A stretch of DNA of 64,000 bases, from positions 410,224-474,223 of the forward strand of contig PASF01000002.1 of NCBI GenBank assembly GCA_002711845.1, written 5' to 3'. The stretch's first letter is position 1, and each line of letters starts with the position of its first letter. Below the pieces are notes generated by a model. That model was not told the origin of the DNA and did not search any database. It saw nothing but the letters and a program-made list of their open reading frames with translations. A program made the translations under genes and the position numbers. Below are positions 26,090 through 36,380 of the stretch, in pieces. The stretch comes from Gammaproteobacteria bacterium. GTDB lineage: Bacteria > Pseudomonadota > Gammaproteobacteria > Pseudomonadales > Pseudohongiellaceae.

Positions 26090-27423
26090 TCATGGCTGGT
26101 TCAGCCGGGTGTCCGCTAGGGCGGCTGGTAGCAAAAGCCCTGGTAGCAAAGGCCCTGGCGGCCATGCTGATACTGCTGCCGGCAGTGATCGCTGCCTCGG
26201 CGGCTGCTGACGACAAAGCCCCGTCGATCAGCGTGGAATTCAACGATATGGATCTGCGTGCTGCAATCCGCTTACTTGCCAACGAATTGGGGCAGGAGGT
26301 CGTCATGGACGAATCAGTCAGCGGCCGCCTGACCCTGAACATTGACAGTGTAGAACCCTTGCGGGCTCTGGAGGGCATATTGCTCAGTCGTGATCTGGAT
26401 ATGCGCTTTCAGGGCGGCTTCCTGCATGTGGCGCCAGCGGCGGTCTTTGTCGCACGCGATGGCGAAGCACAGCGATTGCAGGAAGCCACTGCCGCCCTGT
26501 CGACCGCCTATTTGCAAATCAACTATGCAGACGTTGAAGTCATTCTCGCGCTGGTTACTGGCGAAGCCGACGCTGCCGGCAGCCTGTTGTCGGATCGTGG
26601 TTCGGCGAGTATGGATGCGCGCACCAATACACTCATCATGCGTGATACCGAGGCCCGGCTCGATGACGTCAGGGCGCTGCTGCGTCAACTCGATGTGCCG
26701 GTGCGGCAGGTGCTCATCGAAACGCGCATTGTCAGTGCGTCTACCGAGATCGGGCGGCAGTTGGGCACGCGCTGGGGAGCCTTCAGCGGCAATCCGCAGC
26801 AGACCGACGGCGGCCGCGAGCAGCGGGCAGGAACGGGCGCGGCGCCGGGCAATGGTCTGACGGTGCTGGCCGATCACCGGCAGTCCAGTACGGTGGCCGC
26901 CAGCGTGCTGCGCCGCAGATTACTGCTGGAGCTGGAGTTGTCGGCACTGGAAAACTCCGGTCAGGCAGAACTGATTGCCCGGCCGCGAGTCACCACGCAG
27001 GACAATGTGCCGGCCAGTATTCGCTCGGGCGTCCGCATCCCCTATCAGGCGCAGGCAGGCGGCACTGCCGGCGGATCCATCACCGAATTTGTTGACGCCG
27101 TGCTGTCACTGGACGTGACACCCCTGATCACGCCGGACGGTCGCATTATCATGCAGCTGGGCATTCGTCAGGATTCGGTGGCATCTGGCAGCGGTGATGT
27201 ACCGGCGATCAATACCAATACGGTTACTACGCAGGTGCTGGTCGACAATGGTGACACGCTGGTGCTGGGCGGTATCTTTCGAGACGAGCAGACGCGAGAA
27301 GAAGTTCGCACGCCGATACTGGGCGATGTGCCGGGGCTTGGATGGCTGTTTCGGCGAACGCAACAGGCGGCCAGGCGCACCGAACTGCTGATTTTCATCA
27401 CGCCGCAAATAGTTTCGCCCTGA
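26086..27423 (+). CDS. pilQ: Short secretin PilQ (HofQ/ComE size)
   Basis: A 445-residue outer-membrane secretin. After a signal peptide come an STN/N0 domain (ISVEFNDMDLRAAIRLLA), an N1 domain, and the secretin core (LIETRIVSASTEIG, LIARPRVTTQDNVPA, GDTLVLGGIFRDEQ, LFRRTQQAARRTELLIFITP). AMIN domains that bind peptidoglycan in classical PilQ (about 700 residues) are missing. In size it matches HofQ and Haemophilus ComE, the DNA-uptake secretins. ATG 26086 overlaps the pilO stop by 4 bases. Confidence 0.88.
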   Translation: MIMAGSAGCPLGRLVAKALVAKALAAMLILLPAVIAASAAADDKAPSISVEFNDMDLRAAIRLLANELGQEVVMDESVSGRLTLNIDSVEPLRALEGILLSRDLDMRFQGGFLHVAPAAVFVARDGEAQRLQEATAALSTAYLQINYADVEVILALVTGEADAAGSLLSDRGSASMDARTNTLIMRDTEARLDDVRALLRQLDVPVRQVLIETRIVSASTEIGRQLGTRWGAFSGNPQQTDGGREQRAGTGAAPGNGLTVLADHRQSSTVAASVLRRRLLLELELSALENSGQAELIARPRVTTQDNVPASIRSGVRIPYQAQAGGTAGGSITEFVDAVLSLDVTPLITPDGRIIMQLGIRQDSVASGSGDVPAINTNTVTTQVLVDNGDTLVLGGIFRDEQTREEVRTPILGDVPGLGWLFRRTQQAARRTELLIFITPQIVSP

Positions 27424-27541
27424 GCACGGTCAGGTTCAGGTGTGCGCCGTAATACCGCTTTTTGCTTGAGTTTTCCCGCGCAGACGGGTTAGATTGCGCC
27501 CTTGAAATTGCAACCGCCCCTCCCAAGGACACCTGACCGCT

Positions 27542-28075
27542 ATGCAGCCAAGCGCCAATCTTTACCTGATCGGCCCCATGGGGGTTGGCAAAAGCACGAT
27601 CGGGCGGATGCTGGCGGCAGCGCTGGACAGGCCCTTTTTTGACTCGGACCGTGAGATCGAGGCGGTGACCGGCGCAGATATTCCGTGGATCTTTGATGTT
27701 GAAGGTGAAGCCGGGTTTCGCGTGCGTGAAGAGCGCATGATTGATACCCTGACCCAGCGTGACGGGATTGTCATGGCGACCGGTGGGGGCGCGATTCTGT
27801 CTGCCAACAGTCGTGCCAATCTGAAAAGCCGGGGCACCGTGGTCTACCTGAAGGCGTCGATCGCGCAGCAGTTCGAGCGCACCAGCAAGGATCGTAACCG
27901 CCCCCTGCTGCAAACAGCAGACCCTTTGTCACGGATACGCGAATTAATGAATATACGCGAACCCCTGTACAACGAAACCGCTCACATCATGGTCGACACC
28001 AGTCGCCGTGGTCCGCGCACGGTGGTCACCGAAATTCTGCGCCGTTTGCGTGAATACGAACAACCCGCGACCTGA
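27542..28075 (+). CDS. aroK: Shikimate kinase
   Basis: A 177-residue P-loop kinase that phosphorylates shikimate. Walker A is GPMGVGKST (residues 12-20), the shikimate-binding DSDREIE and GGGAI segments follow, and the LID region has RNRPLL. It follows pilQ by 118 bp and precedes aroB by 21 bp, the common aroKB pair. Confidence 0.96.
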   Translation: MQPSANLYLIGPMGVGKSTIGRMLAAALDRPFFDSDREIEAVTGADIPWIFDVEGEAGFRVREERMIDTLTQRDGIVMATGGGAILSANSRANLKSRGTVVYLKASIAQQFERTSKDRNRPLLQTADPLSRIRELMNIREPLYNETAHIMVDTSRRGPRTVVTEILRRLREYEQPAT

Positions 28076-28096
28076 ACCCATACGGAATCTGAACGC

Positions 28097-29197
28097 ATGC
28101 TGAAACTTGATGTCGAGCTGGGTGAGCGCAGCTACCCAATCCTCATTGGCCCTGGTCTGTTGGCGCAGTCCGGTATTCTGCGGCCCTACATAAAAGGGTC
28201 CCGGGTACTGGTGGTCACCAATGATGTGGTGGCGCCGCTGTATCTTGAAAACCTGTTGGCCTCACTGCAGCAGGACAGCAGCCTGCAGGTGGATACCCTG
28301 GTACTGCCCGACGGTGAGCACTGCAAAACCCTGGCGACGCTGCAGCTGATTTATGACGAGCTGTTGCGCCAGCGCCATGAGCGCAGCACCACACTGATCG
28401 CCCTGGGCGGTGGCGTGACGGGTGACATAACCGGGTTCGCAGCGGCAACCTATCAACGGGGCGTCAACTTCATCCAGGTGCCGACGACGCTGTTGTCTCA
28501 GGTGGATTCTTCGGTCGGCGGCAAGACCGGCGTCAACCACCCCCTGGGCAAAAACATGATTGGCGCGTTTTATCAGCCCCAGTGTGTGCTGGCTGACATT
28601 GATGTGTTGTCGACCTTGCCGGTCCGCGAGTTGCAGGCGGGGCTGGCCGAGGTGATCAAATACGCACTGTTGGGTAATCATGAGTTTCTGGTCTGGCTGG
28701 AGCAGCATATCGAGGCCTTGCTTGCCGGCGATACGGCGCTGCTGACGCAGGCTGTGAAAATCTGTTGTGAGGAAAAAGCCCGAATAGTGGCCGCTGATGA
28801 GCGCGAGGGCGGCAAACGTGCGCTGCTGAATCTGGGGCATACCTTTGGTCACGCGATAGAGGCGGCCATGGGTTACGGTAACTGGTTGCACGGAGAAGCG
28901 GTCGCTGCCGGCATGGTGATGGCCGCTGACCTGTCGCACCGCCTGGGCTGGATCAACGCCGATGAGGCGGCCCGGGCGCGGGCGCTGATCGCACGCGCCG
29001 GCCTGCCGGTGTGCCCGCCACCGGGGATAAGCGCTGAGCAATTCATGTCGCTGATGTCAGTGGACAAAAAAGTGCAGTCGGGCAAAGTCCGTTTTATTCT
29101 GTTGCGTCGCCTCGGTGATGCGGTCATCGAGTCTGATATCGACACCGCGTTGCTGCAGCAGACGCTGAGCGCCGGTGCCGACCTGTGCCGCAGCTGA
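28097..29197 (+). CDS. aroB: 3-Dehydroquinate synthase
   Basis: A 366-residue NAD- and metal-dependent enzyme that makes 3-dehydroquinate from DAHP. Motifs: [58 protein letters not shown] and [12 protein letters not shown] carry the substrate and metal ligands. Length is standard. It is followed not by a damX-like gene but by hemE after 85 bp. Confidence 0.97.
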   Translation: MLKLDVELGERSYPILIGPGLLAQSGILRPYIKGSRVLVVTNDVVAPLYLENLLASLQQDSSLQVDTLVLPDGEHCKTLATLQLIYDELLRQRHERSTTLIALGGGVTGDITGFAAATYQRGVNFIQVPTTLLSQVDSSVGGKTGVNHPLGKNMIGAFYQPQCVLADIDVLSTLPVRELQAGLAEVIKYALLGNHEFLVWLEQHIEALLAGDTALLTQAVKICCEEKARIVAADEREGGKRALLNLGHTFGHAIEAAMGYGNWLHGEAVAAGMVMAADLSHRLGWINADEAARARALIARAGLPVCPPPGISAEQFMSLMSVDKKVQSGKVRFILLRRLGDAVIESDIDTALLQQTLSAGADLCRS

Positions 29198-29282
29198 GCA
29201 TCGTCGAATTACCCGGCTGACCCACTGGGGCCGGCCTGGGTTTGTGTGTAGAATACCGCCTCAATATTGATAGGAGTTGCCT

Positions 29283-30347
29283 GTGGCACCGTTGAAGAAC
29301 GACAGATTTTTACGAGCATTGACCGGGCAGTCCGTGGATGTGACACCGGTCTGGATGATGCGCCAGGCCGGTCGTTATCTGCCCGAGTACCGTGCAACGC
29401 GCAAAGTGGCCGGCGATTTCATGAGTCTGTGTCAGTCGCCGGAGATGGCCTGTGAGGTCACGCTGCAGCCGCTGCGTCGATATCCCATGGACGCCGCCAT
29501 TCTGTTTTCCGACATTCTGACCATTCCCGATGCCATGGGGCTGGGGCTGTACTTTTCGGAAGGCGAGGGGCCGCGATTTCGCAAAACCGTGCGCACCGAA
29601 CAGGATGTTGAACAACTGCCGGTACCCGATATCGCGCGCGATCTGTCTTATGTGACTGATGCGGTATCCCTGATTCGCCGTGAACTCAATGGTTCGGTGC
29701 CGCTGATCGGATTCTCCGGCAGTCCCTGGACGCTGGCAACCTATATGATTGAGGGCAGCGGCAGCAAGGATTTCCGCCATGCCAAAGAGTTCATGTATAA
29801 CCACCCGGAGCTGATGCACCAGCTGCTGGACAAGCTGGCGCAGACGGTGACCGCCTACCTGAATGCCCAGATTGCTGCTGGTGCCCAGGCTGTGCAGATA
29901 TTTGATACCTGGGGCGGCATTCTCTCTACCGGGGCATACCAGACTTTTTCGCTGGCCTACATGAAGAAGATTATCGCCGGTCTGACCCGCGAAGCCGATG
30001 GTCGCAAAGTCCCGGTCATCGTGTTTACCAAAAACGGTGGTTTGTGGCTGGAGCAGATTGCGGACAGCGGCGCCCATTGCGTGGGTCTGGACTGGACCAT
30101 TGAAATGGGCCGTGCCCGCGCCATGATTGGCGACAAGGTGTCCCTGCAAGGCAACATGGATCCGACCATTCTGTACTCATCGCCAGCGGCCATTCGCTCG
30201 GAAGTGGAACGCATACTGGCCTCGTATGGCGAGGGTAACGGCCATGTCTTCAACCTGGGGCACGGGATCACCCCCGGCGTCGACCCGGACAATGTGGCAG
30301 TGTTTATCGACGCGGTTCATGAGCTCTCAGCCCAGTACCACCGCTGA
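29283..30347 (+). CDS. hemE: Uroporphyrinogen decarboxylase
   Basis: A 354-residue cytoplasmic enzyme that removes four carboxyl groups from uroporphyrinogen III in haem synthesis. [47 protein letters not shown] and LQGNMDP are diagnostic. GTG 29283 is preferred because AGGAG ends 6 bases before it and the N-terminus then matches the family; TTG 29277 is too close to that site. Its 3' end overlaps folK by 29 bases. Confidence 0.97.
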   Translation: MAPLKNDRFLRALTGQSVDVTPVWMMRQAGRYLPEYRATRKVAGDFMSLCQSPEMACEVTLQPLRRYPMDAAILFSDILTIPDAMGLGLYFSEGEGPRFRKTVRTEQDVEQLPVPDIARDLSYVTDAVSLIRRELNGSVPLIGFSGSPWTLATYMIEGSGSKDFRHAKEFMYNHPELMHQLLDKLAQTVTAYLNAQIAAGAQAVQIFDTWGGILSTGAYQTFSLAYMKKIIAGLTREADGRKVPVIVFTKNGGLWLEQIADSGAHCVGLDWTIEMGRARAMIGDKVSLQGNMDPTILYSSPAAIRSEVERILASYGEGNGHVFNLGHGITPGVDPDNVAVFIDAVHELSAQYHR

Positions 30348-30828
30348 GCTGATTGCTCGCTATGGCCCGGCGGGGCTGGACATCGACCGCCTGGCGATTG
30401 TGTCGCTAGGCGCCAACCTGCCCTCGCGTTTCGGCCCCGCCCGCGCCACGCTGGCACGGGCGGCGGATCAGCTGTCAACCCTCAGTGCCTGGCCGGTGGT
30501 GTTGTCGCCCATCATTGAGACCGAGCCGGTGGATTGTCCGCCAGGGTCTCCGCCATTCTGCAATGCGGTGGCGGTTCTGGATCCGGGGGAGTCAGTGACA
30601 CCGATGGAATTTCTGCAGTCGTTGCAGGCTATCGAAGCGGATTTCGGGCGCGTGCGCAGCGGCCGCGTCAACGAGGCCAGAGTGCTGGATCTGGATCTGA
30701 TCTGTTTTGGTCATCAGCAATGCCGCACGCCGGCGCTGACCCTGCCCCATCCTCGGGCTGCACAGCGCGATTTTGTGCTGCAACCGCTGGCGGTGATCTG
30801 GCCGGAATTCCGGCTGCCGGGCTCTTGA
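30319..30828 (+). CDS. folK: HPPK-type 2-amino-4-hydroxy-6-hydroxymethyldihydropteridine diphosphokinase
   Basis: A 169-residue pyrophosphokinase of folate synthesis. [19 protein letters not shown] opens the domain; [29 protein letters not shown] and [19 protein letters not shown] are the pterin and ATP sites. ATG 30319 lies inside the end of hemE, a 29-base overlap that suggests co-translation. folP is encoded separately at 49.2 kb; folB is not in the window. Confidence 0.9.
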   Translation: MSSQPSTTAELIARYGPAGLDIDRLAIVSLGANLPSRFGPARATLARAADQLSTLSAWPVVLSPIIETEPVDCPPGSPPFCNAVAVLDPGESVTPMEFLQSLQAIEADFGRVRSGRVNEARVLDLDLICFGHQQCRTPALTLPHPRAAQRDFVLQPLAVIWPEFRLPGS

Positions 30829-30852
30829 ACCTGGGTTTGAAGTATGTATACT
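30825..30852 (+). promoter_or_regulatory. Promoter before the TonB-receptor-like gene
   Basis: TTGAAC (30825-30830), 16 bases, TATACT (30847-30852) is a good sigma-70 match starting at the folK stop. The expected start near 30859 gives a leader of about 95 nt. Confidence 0.6.
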
Positions 30853-30954
30853 GGAGTGCTCGAGACTGGCTTGAAGCGGATGCGGCAAGGTCTTGGGAAT
30901 TACCAGAACAAGAGCGTATGACAACGTCGAATAATCAGGTCTCCTAAAAACCCG

Positions 30955-31833
30955 ATGAAAAGAACCCGCCCACAAATCGTCAGCCTTCTCCTGGCCCTGA
31001 GCTCTCTGGTGGCAATGCCATCGGCCGTAGCGCAGCAGTCAGCCGATGCTGAAGCTGACCGGGGTATGTTCTCCAGCGCCGCGCGCTCCCTATCCAGCAG
31101 CGTCGGACAGTGGTTTGGTTTTGATCGGCAGTCTCCGGCAACGGCGGACGCAGCACGGGTCAGCGACAGTGACGCTGAGGTGGTGGAGGCAGAGCTGCTG
31201 CTGGACGCTTTCCCGGCGCTCAACTCCGCCGACGACGTTTTGCATTCGCTCGATTACCGCCGCGAGCGTCGTTTTCTGGATACCACGCGAGCGGTGCCCC
31301 AGGAGCTGGATCTGAACGCGTCCTATATCTGGGAATCACCCCGTTTCGGGCAGTTTATCCTCAGCACCAATACCACCTATATCTACAATACCCGTCAGAC
31401 CGATGTGTCGCGCGAGCAGGCTGCCGCACTGGCGACATCGGACAGCGGTGCAGCGGGGTTCGGGCTCAATGCCGGTATTGCGACTGGCATGGCACCGGAG
31501 CTGCAAAGCAGTCTGACGTTTACCTGGCAGATCGGCAATCATACCGCCACGGCCGTCACCCGCTACGTTGACGGGCTGGAAACTTTTGGCAAACTCGGAA
31601 ACGATACGCTCAATATCGAGCAGCTCAATGAATTGATGGGCGAAATTGCCACCCTCGATCTGAGTTACGGATACAACGTCAAGGCCGGGCGCCAGGGGAA
31701 TGCGTCCATTTCCGTGGGTCTGCGCAGTCAGCTTGATCGACGGCAGTGGACACCCGCTGTTAACCCGGCTGCCGCCCGCATTCTTAACACGCCGGAGCGG
31801 ATGGCTTACGGTACGATCAAGTACCAGTTCTGA
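30955..31833 (+). CDS. Outer-membrane protein resembling the C-terminal part of a TonB-dependent receptor
   Basis: A 292-residue protein with a clear signal peptide (MKRTRPQIVSLLLAL to AVA-QQ near residue 26). After a Ser/Ala-rich, acidic segment of about 80 residues, the rest reads as amphipathic beta strands (ELDLNASYIWESPRFGQFIL, FTWQIGNHTATAVTRYVDGL) and ends in aromatic Tyr-Gln-Phe (YGTIKYQF) as BAM substrates do. These strands match the last barrel strands of TonB-dependent receptors, but the plug domain, TonB box and most of the barrel are absent. It may be a deletion relic that kept a signal peptide, or a small porin-like protein. It has its own promoter. Confidence 0.6.
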   Translation: MKRTRPQIVSLLLALSSLVAMPSAVAQQSADAEADRGMFSSAARSLSSSVGQWFGFDRQSPATADAARVSDSDAEVVEAELLLDAFPALNSADDVLHSLDYRRERRFLDTTRAVPQELDLNASYIWESPRFGQFILSTNTTYIYNTRQTDVSREQAAALATSDSGAAGFGLNAGIATGMAPELQSSLTFTWQIGNHTATAVTRYVDGLETFGKLGNDTLNIEQLNELMGEIATLDLSYGYNVKAGRQGNASISVGLRSQLDRRQWTPAVNPAAARILNTPERMAYGTIKYQF

Positions 31834-31871
31834 GTACCCGGCGCCAGCTCCCGGTCAGCCATTCAGCACCA

Positions 31872-33188
31872 TTATCCGTCCAACGCTGCAGCCACCGTTG
31901 CCACAGCGCCACACAACGTTGACAGTTGTGCGGGCGTGATGATGAAGGGTGGCATGATGTAAATCAGCCTGCCGAACGGACGAATCCAGACACCAAGTTC
32001 GACAAAGCGCGGCTGGACACTTGTCATGTCAACCGGTTGTCGCAGCTCGACGACGCCGATGGCACCCAGTACCCTGACATCTGCCACGGCGGGAAGGTCA
32101 CGGCACACTGCCAGCCCGGTGTTCAGTTGTTGCTCAATCCGCGCAACGCTGTCCTGCCAGGGGCTGCTCAACAGCAATTCCAGACTGGCATCTGCCACCG
32201 CACAGGCCAGAGGATTGGCCATGAACGTCGGGCCATGCATGAACGTGCCGCCATTGCCGGAAATGGTGTTTGCCACCGTGTCGGTCGTCAGGGTCGCCGC
32301 CAGAGTCATGTAACCTCCGGTTAACGCCTTGCCAACACACATAATATCGGGGCTGATGCCGGCGTGCTCACAGGCGAACAACTTGCCTGTGCGACCAAAA
32401 CCGGTGGCTATCTCATCCGCGATCAGCAACAGACCATACTGATCACACAATGCCCGCGCTTCCCGCAGATAGTTTGGCGAATAAAAGAACATGCCGCCGG
32501 CGCCCTGCACGACCGGTTCCAGGATAACCGCAGCCAGCTGCTGATGGTGAGCACTTACCAATTCGCGCAGCGAGCAGATATCGCGATCGTCCCAGGGTTC
32601 GTGAAAGCGGCAGCGGGGCGCATCGGCAAAGAACTGACGAGTCAGATTGTTCTCAAACAGTGAATGCATGCCGGTCACCGGATCGCAGGTCGACATCGCG
32701 GCAAACGTGTCGCCATGATATGCCCGGCGCAGACTCAGTAAGCGGCATTTCTCCGGTTTGCCCTGTGCCTGCCAGTACTGAATGGCCATTTTGATGGCAA
32801 CTTCCACGGCCACTGAGCCCGAGTCGCTAAAAAAAACTTTGCGCAGCGGCGTCGGGCAAATGCTCAGCAGACGCTGGCCCAGGCGGATGGCAGGTTCGTG
32901 CGTCAGGCCACCAAACATGACGTGCGACATGCGCTGCAACTGGCCTTGAACGGCGGCATTGAGGACCGGGTGATTGTAACCATGGATCGCCGCCCACCAG
33001 GAACTCATGCCGTCAATCAGCACGCGTCCGTCTGCCAGCTGTAATTCACAGCCATGGGCACTGTGAACCATAAACACCGGCGACGGTTCGGTCATTGAGG
33101 TGTAGGGATGAATCAGGTGGTCGTGATCGAATTGGGTGAATTGCGCATGTTGGGCCGCGGGCACAGGCGCGTGACTGGGATTGTGCAT
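31872..33188 (-). CDS. bioA: Adenosylmethionine-8-amino-7-oxononanoate aminotransferase (DAPA aminotransferase)
   Basis: A 438-residue class III PLP aminotransferase of biotin synthesis that uses SAM as amino donor. [15 protein letters not shown] and [14 protein letters not shown] are typical of Bio[16 protein letters not shown] carries the PLP Asp and GKALTGGYM the Schiff-base Lys. It lies 6 bp after comF on the minus strand and so is divergent from bioBFD. Confidence 0.95.
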   Translation of the reverse strand: MHNPSHAPVPAAQHAQFTQFDHDHLIHPYTSMTEPSPVFMVHSAHGCELQLADGRVLIDGMSSWWAAIHGYNHPVLNAAVQGQLQRMSHVMFGGLTHEPAIRLGQRLLSICPTPLRKVFFSDSGSVAVEVAIKMAIQYWQAQGKPEKCRLLSLRRAYHGDTFAAMSTCDPVTGMHSLFENNLTRQFFADAPRCRFHEPWDDRDICSLRELVSAHHQQLAAVILEPVVQGAGGMFFYSPNYLREARALCDQYGLLLIADEIATGFGRTGKLFACEHAGISPDIMCVGKALTGGYMTLAATLTTDTVANTISGNGGTFMHGPTFMANPLACAVADASLELLLSSPWQDSVARIEQQLNTGLAVCRDLPAVADVRVLGAIGVVELRQPVDMTSVQPRFVELGVWIRPFGRLIYIMPPFIITPAQLSTLCGAVATVAAALDG

Positions 33189-33194
33189 GAGGGT

Positions 33195-33959
33195 TCAGGA
33201 TTCCGTTTGATGATTGCTGCGGGCCAGAGCCCACACATCGATTCTGGTTGCGGCGTAATTGCGCATGACCGAGGCCATGGCCTGCGTCGTTGCCGTGGTC
33301 GTGACCACGTCATCAATGATGGCAAGGTGCCTGCCGGGTGTCAACGCAGGGGCGGTCAGTGGTCGGAACACACCCCGCATGTTGTGCTGTCGGTCCTCTG
33401 CGTTGAGGCCACGCTGGGGGGTGCCGGCCTGGCGCAGGCAACTGTCAGCCAGCACGGGGATACCGGTCTGACGGGACAGGCGCCGGGCCAGCAGCAGAGC
33501 CTGATTGAAGCCCCGGGCCCGAAGTCGGGATGCATGCAATGGCACCGGTACTAACAGATCAGGCAAGGGCACACGGTGATCGTCGTGAAAGCTCAGGAAA
33601 TGCTCGGTGAAACAGTTGGACAAAGCACGATACTCGGCGAAACCGGCATTGTCCTTGAAGCGTCGGATCATATCGGAAACGGGCGGTTCGTAGGCAAATG
33701 TACACCGGCACTGATCGAACACGGGTGCCTGATGGAGGCAGCGTGAACACAGGGGGGCAGGCGGGCGGAACCTGGTCGTCGACAGGTCGTCTGGCCAAAC
33801 GCCGGTCAGCGCGACGCCACACCGCTCGCAGCCTGGTGGCTGCCAGGGCAGCTCCTCCTCGCAGGCAGCACAGAATCCGCGGTGCCGGGCGGGCACGGCC
33901 AGACATGCCAGGCACGGCGTCGCCAGCAGACGGCTGACAATATTTTTGTATGGATTCAT
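33195..33959 (-). CDS. ComF-family phosphoribosyltransferase-like protein
   Basis: A 254-residue protein. An N-terminal zinc-ribbon region has four Cys pairs (CLACL, CAACE, CERCG, CSRC), followed by a type I phosphoribosyltransferase domain with RGFNQALLLARRL and the PRPP loop LAIIDDVVTTTATTQAMA. ComF proteins are needed for DNA uptake in transformable bacteria. The neighbour of bioB in Pseudomonas is also a comF gene. ATG 33959 is chosen; the frame extends to a TTG at 34001. Transcription starts in the operator region shared with bioB. Confidence 0.85.
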   Translation of the reverse strand: MNPYKNIVSRLLATPCLACLAVPARHRGFCAACEEELPWQPPGCERCGVALTGVWPDDLSTTRFRPPAPLCSRCLHQAPVFDQCRCTFAYEPPVSDMIRRFKDNAGFAEYRALSNCFTEHFLSFHDDHRVPLPDLLVPVPLHASRLRARGFNQALLLARRLSRQTGIPVLADSCLRQAGTPQRGLNAEDRQHNMRGVFRPLTAPALTPGRHLAIIDDVVTTTATTQAMASVMRNYAATRIDVWALARSNHQTES

Positions 33960-33980
33960 GATGTTCGGGGCCGCAAATTC

Positions 33981-34009
33981 GTCAACCAAAAAAGATTTCA
34001 AAAGTTGAC
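33981..34009. promoter_or_regulatory. BirA-like biotin operator
   Basis: GTCAAC (33981-33986) and GTTGAC (34004-34009) form an inverted repeat with 17 bases between, the same geometry as the BirA operator of E. coli (GTAAAC-N17-GTTTAC). It lies in the gap between divergent comF-bioA and bioBFD, and its right half contains the bioB -35. Repression by biotinyl-AMP-bound BirA is inference. Confidence 0.6.
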
Positions 34010-34032
34010 AATGGGTTGTGCTCGCTTAAAAT
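34005..34032 (+). promoter_or_regulatory. Promoter of bioBFD
   Basis: TTGACA (34005-34010), 16 bases, TAAAAT (34027-34032) is a strong sigma-70 match whose -35 lies in the right half of the operator. The leader to bioB is about 78 nt. Confidence 0.75.
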
Positions 34033-34116
34033 GGCGCAGTGACCGTGACCTAGTCATCTTACTATTTTAGCAGCGAGCCTGTGCCGCTGCTGCCCGATCA
34101 ACGCCAGGAACTCCCG

Positions 34117-35136
34117 ATGAATCAACAGACCGCAGAAATTCGACACGACTGGACACGCAAGCAGGTACAGGATCTGTTTGAACAACCGTTTATGGACCTC
34201 CTGTACCAGGCGCAGACTGCGCACCGTGCTCACTTCGATGCCAATCAGGTGCAAATGAGCACGCTGCTATCCATTAAGACCGGTGCCTGCCCCGAAGACT
34301 GCAAGTATTGTCCGCAAAGCGGTCACTACAATACCGGTCTGGCCAAAGAGAAACTGCTGGCTGTCAGCAAGGTCATTGAACAGGCCCGCCTGGCCCGGGC
34401 CAATGGTGCCGCCCGCTTCTGCATGGGCGCCGCCTGGAAGCATCCCTCGGACAAGGATTTTCCGCATGTGCTGGATATGGTCCGTGAGGTCCGTGCGCTG
34501 GGTCTGGAGACCTGCATGACGCTGGGCGCCCTGTCCGCCGAGCAGACCCGTGCATTGGCAGAGGCCGGTCTGGACTACTATAACCACAACCTGGACACAT
34601 CGCCGGAGTACTATGGCGAGATCATCACCACTCGAACCTATCAGGAGCGACTTGATACGCTTGGTCGGGTGCGGGATGCCGGCATGAAAGTGTGCAGCGG
34701 TGGTATCGTGGGCATGGGTGAAAGCGCTGCCGACCGCTATGGTTTACTGCAGCAGCTGGCCAACATGCCGGCCCACCCGGACAGTGTGCCCATCAACAAT
34801 CTGGTCAAGGTCAAGGGTACCCCGCTGGATAATGTGGAAGACCTCGACCCGTTTGATTTCGTGCGCACCATCGCGGTGGCCCGAATCATGATGCCGGCTT
34901 CGTACGTACGTCTGTCTGCCGGCCGAGAAGCGATGAATGAACAGGTGCAGGCGCTGTGTTTCTTTGCCGGGGCCAATTCGATTTTCTACGGTGAGAAGTT
35001 ACTGACCACGCCGCTGCCCGAAGAGAGCGCCGACCTGGCACTGTTTGCCCGCCTGGGCCTGCGTCCCGAGCGCCGGCAACCGCATGCGCCGGCGGCAGCG
35101 GCCGCTGAGGATACGCGTTTCTACGCGGCGATGTGA
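34117..35136 (+). CDS. bioB: Biotin synthase (radical SAM)
   Basis: A 339-residue enzyme that inserts sulfur into dethiobiotin. The radical SAM motif CPEDCKYC has Cys 58, 62 and 65; [39 protein letters not shown] and LSAGREAM are typical and include ligands of the second, sacrificial cluster. ATG 34117 follows CAGGAA; the in-frame codon at 34081 has no such site. The stop overlaps bioF (TGATG). Confidence 0.97.
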   Translation: MNQQTAEIRHDWTRKQVQDLFEQPFMDLLYQAQTAHRAHFDANQVQMSTLLSIKTGACPEDCKYCPQSGHYNTGLAKEKLLAVSKVIEQARLARANGAARFCMGAAWKHPSDKDFPHVLDMVREVRALGLETCMTLGALSAEQTRALAEAGLDYYNHNLDTSPEYYGEIITTRTYQERLDTLGRVRDAGMKVCSGGIVGMGESAADRYGLLQQLANMPAHPDSVPINNLVKVKGTPLDNVEDLDPFDFVRTIAVARIMMPASYVRLSAGREAMNEQVQALCFFAGANSIFYGEKLLTTPLPEESADLALFARLGLRPERRQPHAPAAAAAEDTRFYAAM

Positions 35137-36380
35137 TGGCGTTGGCAACTCACTCAGGCTTCATGTCACGCCTGCAGCAGCGCCTGGAGGCTCATGGCCG
35201 GCAGGGCCTGGTGCGCCACAAGTTACTGCGCGAGGGCCCGTGCGCGGCTGTGCAGCGGTTCGGTCAGCACGAACGGGTGTCGTTCTGCAGCAATGACTAT
35301 CTGGGACTGGCCAATCATCCGGCAGTGATTGCCGCATGGCAGGAAGGGGCTGCACGTTACGGCGTCGGCAGTGGCGGTTCGCACCTGGTAACCGGGCACT
35401 GTCGGGCGCACCAGGCGCTGGAGCAGGCGCTGGCCGAGTTCACCGGTCGCGAGCGTGCCCTGCTGTTTTCCACCGGATACATGGCCAATATTGGTGTGAT
35501 CAACGCGCTGATGCACGAGGGCGGCGTGGTGTTGCAGGATGCGCTCAACCACGCTTCCCTGCTCGATGGTGGCTGGCTGAGCCGGGCACGTTCGATACGT
35601 TATCCGCACAATGACATGCAGGCGCTTGCCGACCTGCTGGTGCAGCACCAACAAGACCCTTGCCTGATTGTCAGCGACGGTGTGTTCAGCATGGACGGGG
35701 ATGTGGCGCCGCTGCCAGAGATGGCAAGGCTGGCAACCGCCCATGGTGCCGGCCTGATGATTGATGATGCTCACGGCATCGCCTGTCTGGGCGACAGGGG
35801 TCGGGGGGTTATCGAGCTGTTTCCCGAACACAGTGGCAGGGGCAATGTGCTGACCGCCCGCGAATTGCCGGTGCTGGTGGGCACGTTCGGCAAGGCCTTG
35901 GGGACTGCGGGAGCCTTTGTCGCAGGCGATGCGGTACTGATTGAATACCTGGAGCAGTTTGCCCGCAGTTATGTGTTTACCACGGCCATGCCGCCGGCGC
36001 TGGCCGTGGCGACACTGACCAGCCTGCGGGTGAGCCAGGACGAGTCATGGCGCCGGGAGCGCCTGCAATTGCTTATTCGCCGATTCCGGCAGGCCATGGC
36101 GGACATGGCATTTCCGGTGCTCGATTCCCATTCTGCGGTGCAGGCGGTGGTCCTGGGTGATGTCGATACCACGCTGGCCGCCAGCGCGCTTTTGCGTGAT
36201 CATGGTCTGCAGGTGTCGGCAATCCGGCCACCGACGGTGCCCAGGGGGGAAGCCCGATTGCGCATTACACTGAGTGCCGTGCACACCGATACTCAATTTG
36301 ATCAGCTGCTACAGGCGCTGATGGTCGTCAATGACCGGTTCATCGCCAGCCGGTCCCGGAGCGCCAATGCAAGTCACTAA
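35136..36380 (+). CDS. bioF: 8-Amino-7-oxononanoate synthase
   Basis: A 414-residue PLP enzyme that condenses pimeloyl-ACP with alanine. FCSNDYLGLANHPAV, GVGSGGSHLVTGH, LIVSDGVFSMDGD, IDDAHGIACLG and VGTFGKALGTAGAF (Schiff-base Lys) are all present. ATG 35136 overlaps the bioB stop; GTG 35133 is also possible. Its last 14 bases overlap bioD. Confidence 0.95.
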   Translation: MALATHSGFMSRLQQRLEAHGRQGLVRHKLLREGPCAAVQRFGQHERVSFCSNDYLGLANHPAVIAAWQEGAARYGVGSGGSHLVTGHCRAHQALEQALAEFTGRERALLFSTGYMANIGVINALMHEGGVVLQDALNHASLLDGGWLSRARSIRYPHNDMQALADLLVQHQQDPCLIVSDGVFSMDGDVAPLPEMARLATAHGAGLMIDDAHGIACLGDRGRGVIELFPEHSGRGNVLTARELPVLVGTFGKALGTAGAFVAGDAVLIEYLEQFARSYVFTTAMPPALAVATLTSLRVSQDESWRRERLQLLIRRFRQAMADMAFPVLDSHSAVQAVVLGDVDTTLAASALLRDHGLQVSAIRPPTVPRGEARLRITLSAVHTDTQFDQLLQALMVVNDRFIASRSRSANASH

